From contig CAYTFK010000209.1 of NCBI GenBank assembly GCA_964436865.1, forward strand, positions 1 to 12,738: a stretch of 12,738 bases of DNA, given 5' to 3'. The stretch is from JAXGPP01 sp964436865. Its GTDB lineage: Bacteria; Planctomycetota; Planctomycetia; Pirellulales; Thermoguttaceae. Below the pieces are notes generated by a model that saw nothing but the letters and a program-made list of their open reading frames with translations, made no database searches and had not been told where the DNA came from. This document shows positions 6,393-12,738 of this stretch, piece after piece (the first letter of the stretch is position 1; each line of letters begins with the position of its first letter). The position numbers and the translations under genes were made by a program.

Positions 6393-6445
6393 CAGACGGA
6401 TTATGAATCCGTCCCACCTCGCACAGACGGATTGTGAATCCGTCC
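6393..6445. repeat. Two tandem 22-bp palindromic elements between isomerase-like and URO-D-like genes
   Basis: Copies at 6393-6414 and 6424-6445 differ at one base. Each contains GACGGATT, a three-base centre (ATG or GTG) and AATCCGTC, a perfect 8-bp inverted repeat. The period is 31 bases, with a nine-base spacer. In the transcript they would make two neighbouring hairpins, and because the arms are the same they could also pair with each other. They resemble REP-type intergenic elements in design. They could stabilise mRNA, limit read-through into the URO-D-like gene, or be dispersed repeats. Confidence 0.85.
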
Positions 6446-6463
6446 AACGGAAAGGTGCGCCGG

Positions 6464-8131
6464 TTAGGCCCAGGACTTGCCGCCTTTGCGCGTGCCGCAG
6501 ACGTTGACCTCGATGCCGAGGGCATCGGCCATGGCGGCGCGGGCCAGGAGGGCCTTGTCGGCCTCCTGGGCGCTTTCGGCGTAAACGACCTGGATGTGGT
6601 TCGACTTGTGTTTGGCCATGAGCTGGTCGCGCGAGACGCCGTAGGTCACCGCGTGCATGACGGGCCACTGGCTGGTGGTGAGTTGCCAGCGGCGCTCGGT
6701 TTCTTCGGGCGGCAGTCCGACGACCCCGGCGCGGCCGATGTCCATGTTGAGCCGCCCCTTCTCGACGTAGATCCGCGACCAGATGATCTCGCCGGGCTTG
6801 GAGACGCCCTTCATCGAGCCGCCGCCGAGGCGGAAGTACATGGCGGGCTGGCGCTCGCTCGACGCACCTTTCCAGCCGCCGACGAAGTGTGCCGGCGGGG
6901 CGCCGCCGCTGATGAGGAGCACCCAGACGTAGTCTTTCACGGTGCCCGACTGGTCCCAGTCGCCCCAGCGGATGTCGTGAAGCGTGTTTTCGACGGGTTG
7001 TCCCATCGCGCGGTGGACGCGGTTGATCAACAGGCCGTCCAGGCCGGCGCATTCGTCGACCTCGTTGAAGTGGACGACGGCCTGGCCTTCGTAGAGCACG
7101 CGACTGCCGTCGCGGCTCTTGACGGGCGGGCGGTCGGCGTTGTTGAGCATCCCTTCCACCAGGTCGCTGGCGGGCAGCAGATCCTTGAGCCCCTGCTGGT
7201 ACTGGATGCCGATCAGGTCGCAGCCGAAATCGTCGGCGATCCGCACCGCGGCGATGTACATCTTGCACTGGGTGAGGATCTGTTCGTCGGTGAGATCGGT
7301 CGCCGGGTTGGGGCCGATGACGAACTTCACGCCCCGCTCGTCGAGCCAGCGGCGGACCTCGCGGGCCTCGTTGTCGCTCACCTGGGTCGTCTCATAATAC
7401 AGGGCCGACTGGCTGAGCCGTTCCTTGTAGACGCCGGTGGCGTGGAGCAGTTCGTCGGGGATGATGGCGTTGTACATCCCCATGCAGCCCTCGTCAAAGA
7501 TCCCCATGATCGCCTTCTGGCGGCGGAGTTGCTCGGCCAGCGCCTGGCCCAGCTTCTTCTCGGCGCCGGAGACCTTGACCTTCTTCAGCGGCGTGACGTG
7601 GTCGGTGCGGTGTTTGACCTCGCCCTTGTCAAGCCACTTCTTGAGGTTCTTGATGAACTGCGGATCGGCGAAATCCTCGGCCCACAGCGTGGAGTACTTC
7701 TTGCCCGCCTTGGTTAGCGAGGCATTGAGGTTGAGCATGCCGACCAGCCCCGGCCAGGTACCCGACCAGTTGGCCACGGTGAGCACCGGCCCCTGGTGGC
7801 TGAGGATGCCGGACAGCACGTGGTGCGTGTATTGCCAGACCGCCTCGGCGATGATCAGCGGAGCTTTGGGATCGATCGCCGCGAAGACTTCCATGCCCTC
7901 CTTCTGCGAGCTGATGAAGCCGTGCTTCTCATCTTCCTTGTAGGGATGAGCGCGGACCAGTTCGTAACCTGCTTCGGCCACCGCCCGGGCCAGAGCGTCT
8001 TCCATTTCCTTCTGGGCGGCCCAGCAGGTCTGGTTTGCCGAGAGCCGCAGGTCGCCGCTGGCCGCCAACAGGATCTGGTTCTTCTTGGCCTTGGGGGGTT
8101 TGGGGAGCGCAGGAACCTGGTAGGCGGCCAT
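6464..8131 (-). CDS. L-fucose/L-arabinose isomerase-like protein
   Basis: The product has 555 residues and looks like the FucI/AraA fold superfamily, whose members interconvert aldoses and ketoses with a metal ion. After a Lys- and Pro-rich start (PKPPKAKKNQILLAASGDLR) come the Rossmann-like parts (VLTVANWSGTWPGLVGMLNL, 116-135; AIMGIFDEGCMGMYNAIIPD, 207-226). The C-terminal catalytic region includes NEVDECAGLDGLLINRVHRA (356-375), HDIRW (385-389) and WPVMHAVTYGVS (489-500). Tentatively, Glu357 or Glu360, Asp386 and His493 correspond to the metal and proton-transfer residues. KHKSNHIQVVYA near the end is typical of this group. The start at 8131 has a GAGG ten bases upstream. The protein is cytoplasmic and has no signal peptide. 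The URO-D-like gene follows. No sugar kinase, aldolase or transporter is adjacent, so a standard fucose pathway is not supported. Confidence 0.78.
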   Translation of the reverse strand: MAAYQVPALPKPPKAKKNQILLAASGDLRLSANQTCWAAQKEMEDALARAVAEAGYELVRAHPYKEDEKHGFISSQKEGMEVFAAIDPKAPLIIAEAVWQYTHHVLSGILSHQGPVLTVANWSGTWPGLVGMLNLNASLTKAGKKYSTLWAEDFADPQFIKNLKKWLDKGEVKHRTDHVTPLKKVKVSGAEKKLGQALAEQLRRQKAIMGIFDEGCMGMYNAIIPDELLHATGVYKERLSQSALYYETTQVSDNEAREVRRWLDERGVKFVIGPNPATDLTDEQILTQCKMYIAAVRIADDFGCDLIGIQYQQGLKDLLPASDLVEGMLNNADRPPVKSRDGSRVLYEGQAVVHFNEVDECAGLDGLLINRVHRAMGQPVENTLHDIRWGDWDQSGTVKDYVWVLLISGGAPPAHFVGGWKGASSERQPAMYFRLGGGSMKGVSKPGEIIWSRIYVEKGRLNMDIGRAGVVGLPPEETERRWQLTTSQWPVMHAVTYGVSRDQLMAKHKSNHIQVVYAESAQEADKALLARAAMADALGIEVNVCGTRKGGKSWA

Positions 8132-8174
8132 CGCGGTGAGTCCTCTTGGTTAGGTTTGGCACTGAGTGAGCGAA

Positions 8175-8215
8175 GCAATTCGCAAGGAAGCCGGCGGCAA
8201 GCCGCTTGCGATTGC
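8175..8215. repeat. Large imperfect hairpin in divergent region
   Basis: TCGCAAG (8180-8186) pairs with CTTGCGA (8205-8211). After a bulged T, GCAA pairs with TTGC outside it, giving 11 bp. An inner CGGC/GCCG pair is possible. If the minus-strand promoter is right, it lies in the isomerase leader. Confidence 0.5.
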
Positions 8216-8277
8216 GTCTGTTTCCAGGGCGAACATGAAGAAATGCTGCGGGGAGAATTGCGCCAACGGAAAGCCGT

Positions 8278-8306
8278 ATGATAGCGGGGCGGAAGGGGAG
8301 TTTGAA
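8278..8306 (-). promoter_or_regulatory. Candidate promoter for the isomerase-like gene
   Basis: On the minus strand TTCAAA (8306-8301) and TATCAT (8283-8278) are separated by 17 bases, matching four and five of six consensus positions. Transcription would start near 8271 and give a leader of about 140 bases that contains the large hairpin. Confidence 0.35.
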
Positions 8307-8342
8307 GGGCCGGATGGTGGGCGGACTGCGCGGAGGGCGTCG

Positions 8343-8371
8343 TTGACGAGGTTCACGGCGCTCTTTACACT
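8343..8371 (+). promoter_or_regulatory. Candidate promoter for transketolase
   Basis: TTGACG (8343-8348) and TACACT (8366-8371) are separated by 17 bases, matching five and four of six consensus positions. Transcription would start near 8378, about 70 bases before the ATG. Confidence 0.45.
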
Positions 8372-8407
8372 TGACGGCTTAATGCACCAATCCCTTCCCT
8401 AATCGGG

Positions 8408-8427
8408 GGAGTCTGCCGCGAGACTCC
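8408..8427 (+). repeat. 7-bp inverted repeat in transketolase leader
   Basis: GGAGTCT (8408-8414) and AGACTCC (8421-8427) are exact reverse complements around GCCGCG. The element ends 13 bases before the GGAG ribosome binding site, so it could be a leader stem-loop or operator. Confidence 0.5.
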
Positions 8428-8449
8428 GTCAGCCGTTCTCGGAGAAATC

Positions 8450-10507
<2,058 letters not shown>

Positions 10508-10509
10508 GC

Positions 10510-10522
10510 AGGCGATTCGCCT
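10510..10522. repeat. Short palindrome across convergent gene ends
   Basis: AGGCGA, T, TCGCCT is a 13-base palindrome spanning the 13-base gap between the transketolase stop and the TolC-family stop. There is no T-tract, so a terminator role is only possible. Confidence 0.3.
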
Positions 10523-11927
10523 ACATCCCCGACGCTTCGACGCCGAAGCCGGCGACGCCCCCGATTCCGGCCGATGTCTCCGGTGCGGGCAGAGCCATCG
10601 CTTCGGCCTGCAGGCTGCCGCTCAAGAGCTGGCCCTCGATCGCCGACTCGGCTGACTTGAGGCGCGCCAGCGCGTCGAGATACGCTAGCTCGCTCTGAAA
10701 GAAGGTCCGCTGTGCACCGAGCAGGTCCAGGTAGCCGAACTCGCCCTGCTGATAGCCGATCTGCACCAGCTCCAGCGTCGAGCGGGCATCGGGCAGGATG
10801 CCGTCGCGGTATTGTTCGACCTCGTTGAGGGCCTCCTGATACTGCCGGAAGGCCTCGGCCAGGCGGGTTTGCAGACCGAGCCGCACGCGGTCCAGGTTGC
10901 GGCGGGCATCGATCACTTCGGCCTGGCTTCGCTGGATGTTGCCCTGGTTGCGGTCGAAGATGGGCAGTTCGATTCCGGCCTGGACGCCGTACACCGTATC
11001 GCCGCTCATGTTGTCTTTATGAACGCTGGCGACGGTCGCAATGTTGGGAACGGGTTCCACGCGGGCGCGCTCGACTGCCAGTTGGGCGCGATTGAGCTGC
11101 GCCATGGCGACGGCCATTTCGGGACTGTGTCGTACCAAGTGCTCGAAGGCGGCGTCCCACTCGATCACCACGCCGGGGTCCAATGGCCCCTGGAGACTGC
11201 GCCCGGGCAACTGGGGCACGCCGACCACGGCGGCCAGCGACTTGCGCGACGCGTCGAGGTTGGCCTGCGCGTTGACCCGCAGGATGCGGGCCGTGTTGAG
11301 TTGAATCCGGGTTTGCAGCACGTCGACCTGGCTCACCTCCGCCGTTTCATAGAGCGTCCGCGATATTTCCAGGCTCTGCTCGGCGATGTCTACCAGCCGC
11401 TGCGCCAGTTCGACCCGCCGCTGCGCCACCAGGGCGCGGTAGAACCCCAGCCGCACATCGGTCAGCACCCGGAACTGCTGAGCCGCCAACTCGCGCTCCG
11501 CCCGAACGATGTCCTGGCAGGCAACCGCTCGATTGAGCCGCAGCTTGCCGGCTGTGACGAATTCCTGAGAGACCATCGCCCCCTGCATGCCCGCCGTGTC
11601 TTCATTGCCGATTTCCTCGCCGGAGTAGGCAAGCGTCGGGTTCGGATAGAGGCCCGATTGCAGCCAATTGCCGCGCGCCGCCTGGATCCTCGCCTGGGCT
11701 TGCACCAGCGTTGGATTCGCCCCCAGGGCCATCTGCTCCAACTCCGGCAGGGTAAGCTGCCCGGCGACGGCTCCCGCCACGGGGGCGGGTATCGCTTCAG
11801 CCGGGGGAGCGGTCTCGGCGGCGAAGCTGGGTGAAGGACTGACGTAGGGGACGGAGTCCTGTGCCTCGAGGGGCGATGGGGCGCAGTAAAGCACTGCAAG
11901 CAAAAGGGTTGCGCAACAGCGTCTCAT
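10521..11927 (-). CDS. TolC-family outer-membrane efflux protein
   Basis: The product has 468 residues with an N-terminal signal peptide (MRRCCATLLLAVLYCAPS, likely cleaved after LEA near residue 22). A Pro- and Ala-rich linker follows to about residue 56. Two outer-membrane efflux repeats come next. The first opens with LTLPELEQMALGANPTLVQA (58-77) and GLYPNPTLAYSGEE. The second carries GIELPIFDRNQGNIQRSQAE and a long helix to GYQQGEFGYLDLLGAQRTFF. This is the alpha-helical barrel that forms the outer duct of tripartite pumps, closest in style to CzcC/CusC metal-efflux proteins, though the substrate cannot be read. The start is supported by GGAGGG five bases before the ATG at 11927. No pump or membrane-fusion gene is seen in the window; partners may lie elsewhere. 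Alternatives are a type I secretion outer component or an RND outer component. Confidence 0.9.
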   Translation of the reverse strand: MRRCCATLLLAVLYCAPSPLEAQDSVPYVSPSPSFAAETAPPAEAIPAPVAGAVAGQLTLPELEQMALGANPTLVQAQARIQAARGNWLQSGLYPNPTLAYSGEEIGNEDTAGMQGAMVSQEFVTAGKLRLNRAVACQDIVRAERELAAQQFRVLTDVRLGFYRALVAQRRVELAQRLVDIAEQSLEISRTLYETAEVSQVDVLQTRIQLNTARILRVNAQANLDASRKSLAAVVGVPQLPGRSLQGPLDPGVVIEWDAAFEHLVRHSPEMAVAMAQLNRAQLAVERARVEPVPNIATVASVHKDNMSGDTVYGVQAGIELPIFDRNQGNIQRSQAEVIDARRNLDRVRLGLQTRLAEAFRQYQEALNEVEQYRDGILPDARSTLELVQIGYQQGEFGYLDLLGAQRTFFQSELAYLDALARLKSAESAIEGQLLSGSLQAEAMALPAPETSAGIGGVAGFGVEASGM

Positions 11928-12019
11928 CCTTTCCCTCCGCCGAACGGGTCGGAATTACGGCTCCATCCGTTTCTTCGGCTCTCATGGAAAGGCCGTTGAG
12001 ATTGGTTTACGTGGAACAA

Positions 12020-12040
12020 CCATTTTATCCATTTTGTCTG
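12020..12040 (-). promoter_or_regulatory. Possible promoter or operator with paired AAAATGG repeats for the TolC-family gene
   Basis: On the minus strand AAAATGG occurs twice with a nine-base period, and the second copy overlaps TAAAAT (12027-12022), a -10-like hexamer. No clear -35 box is seen. Transcription would start near 12015, about 90 bases before the TolC-family ATG. Confidence 0.25.
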
Positions 12041-12132
12041 ACAGTCCGTTGCATCGCCGAACCAGCGGGGGACTGGGCTGGCTTGGGGCCGCGCGTCGAC
12101 CAATCCATCGCGTTGAGAATCGCACTGCTTGT

Positions 12133-12543
12133 TCAGGACGATGCTGCGGGATTGCCAGTTGGCGGAGCGGAAGCGACGTCATCCGCCAGCCTGACAAGTC
12201 GAGCCACGATCCAGGCAAGCAAGGCCAGCAGGATCACCGCCTGCAGGGCGATGCCAAAGCCCAGCGGCGCGAGCTTGGCGATCAGTCGCGCCGCGAGCAG
12301 GGCGAGAACGATGTGAGGAAGATAGAGGCGGGTCGTTCCGATGGTAGAAGACAGACTGACACGCGGATTGAATGTGCTGGCCGCGGCGCAGCGGTTCAGA
12401 TCGGCGTCGACCATCGTGAACTGTTCGTACAACTCGCGGAGCGCGGCGTCGCGCGCGATGGCCTGGCGAACCTCGGCGGCCCGCTCGGGCGCTAGTTCGC
12501 CATCGACCAGCGCCGAAACCTCCATGGGATCGATCGGTTTCAT
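12133..12543 (-). CDS. RseA/anti-sigma-like membrane protein
   Basis: From the ATG at 12543 the product has 136 residues. Its first part, VSALVDGELAPERAAEVRQA followed by LRELYEQFTMVDADLN, resembles the N-terminal sigma-binding helices of RseA-type anti-sigma factors, which hold an extracytoplasmic-function sigma factor at the membrane. The HxxxCxxC zinc motif of ZAS anti-sigma factors is absent. Two membrane helices follow (roughly LPHIVLALLAARLIAKL and FGIALQAVILLALLAWIVARL), with a short polar tail. A membrane hairpin instead of the single RseA helix is unusual. The start is uncertain: the strong GGAGGAG site at 12579-12573 lies before an out-of-frame ATG at 12565. An in-frame TTG at 12555 is another option. 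No sigma-factor gene is visible next to it. An unrelated small membrane protein remains possible. Confidence 0.65.
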   Translation of the reverse strand: MKPIDPMEVSALVDGELAPERAAEVRQAIARDAALRELYEQFTMVDADLNRCAAASTFNPRVSLSSTIGTTRLYLPHIVLALLAARLIAKLAPLGFGIALQAVILLALLAWIVARLVRLADDVASAPPTGNPAASS

Positions 12544-12664
12544 GGCGTCTGTCAACTGAGTTCATGGCGGTACTCCTCCCCCATCCAAAGTTCCGTCGAT
12601 TGCCCCTCACTGAGCAATACGGCCTGACTGGGCGAAATATTCGCGCTCGAGCGAGACCGTTCCG

Positions 12665-12736
12665 CTACGGCAGAAGCGAGAAGAGCATCTCGCGAAGCGG
12701 GGCTTCGGGGAAGAGGCAGAACGCAAATTCGCGCGA
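12665..12736 (-). CDS. C-terminal fragment of an unidentified protein
   Basis: A minus-strand frame entering from the right edge ends at a TAG at 12667-12665. The visible end reads SREFAFCLFPEAPLREML and closes with FSLLP. Its third codon positions are strongly GC-rich, unlike those of the competing frame that runs on to 12562, which supports it as the coding frame. It is too short to assign. About 120 bases separate it from the RseA-like start. Confidence 0.4.
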   Translation of the reverse strand, partial: SREFAFCLFPEAPLREMLFSLLP

Positions 12737-12738
12737 GG

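Larger units (their letters stand above)
8132..8449. other. Divergent regulatory region between isomerase-like and transketolase genes
   Basis: The 318 bases have no convincing gene; the short open frames lack start signals. They contain promoter candidates for both directions (8278-8306 minus, 8343-8371 plus), a large hairpin (8175-8215) and a 7-bp inverted repeat (8408-8427) in the transketolase leader. Confidence 0.65.

Noticed and set aside
6393..6445. Paired repeats considered as a minimal CRISPR array
   Set aside because: The spacer is only nine bases, there are two copies, and no cas genes are nearby. The units are perfect palindromes typical of hairpin elements.
6370..6525. N-terminal extension of the URO-D-like frame to 6525
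   Set aside because: It would overlap the end of the isomerase-like gene and translate through the palindromic repeats. The natural start is MLHYKPNA at 6369.
6434..7717. Plus-strand 427-codon frame antisense to the isomerase-like gene
   Set aside because: There are no start signals and no domain pattern. It is explained by the codon bias of the opposite gene.
12588..12594. GGAACTT on the minus strand, like the -35 of extracytoplasmic-function sigma promoters, before the RseA-like gene
   Set aside because: No matching -10 element is found at 16-17 bases. The expected position falls on the ribosome binding site and first ATG.

Overview
The window is GC-rich DNA with strongly GC-biased third codon positions, dense gene packing and recognisable Shine-Dalgarno sites. 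No rRNA, tRNA, CRISPR array, transposase or phage gene is visible. An L-fucose-isomerase-like protein next to a uroporphyrinogen-decarboxylase (URO-D)-like protein, a B12-binding radical SAM protein, a BON-domain protein and a small RseA-like membrane protein together suggest a chromosomal segment of a planctomycete (Planctomycetota). This is inferred from gene style; no phylogenetic marker settles it.

Layout. (1) 3-242, plus: the C-terminal end of a membrane protein, closed by a perfect 17-bp hairpin (323-362) that also lies behind the converging radical SAM gene. (2) 386-4486, minus: transcription runs from a 63-residue charge-split protein, through an unrecognised 131-residue protein with a near-ideal ribosome binding site, to a DEAD-box RNA helicase (RhlE type) and a B12-binding radical SAM enzyme. 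The helicase leader holds three hairpins, one of them terminator-like with a T-tract. (3) 4498-5246: a non-coding stretch rich in palindromes, then a plus-strand BON-domain gene. (4) 5287-8131, minus: an isomerase-like gene followed by a URO-D-like gene, separated by two copies of a 22-bp palindromic element. (5) 8132-8449: a divergent promoter region with a large hairpin. (6) 8450-10507, plus: transketolase. (7) 10521-11927, minus: a TolC-family outer-membrane efflux protein, convergent with transketolase. (8) 12133-12543, minus: an RseA/anti-sigma-like two-helix membrane protein, with the tail of another minus-strand gene at the window edge.

How the genes relate. Transketolase is central carbon metabolism. 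The isomerase/URO-D-like pair looks like a two-gene unit, possibly for an uncharacterised sugar or one-carbon conversion, but its substrate cannot be read from sequence. The helicase and radical SAM genes are close together and may share transcripts, without an obvious functional link. The efflux protein lacks its usual pump and adaptor partners here. The most noteworthy non-coding signals are the helicase leader, the paired palindromes between the isomerase and URO-D-like genes, and the stacked palindromes in front of the BON gene. I did not find a clear, self-contained new defence or mobile system.
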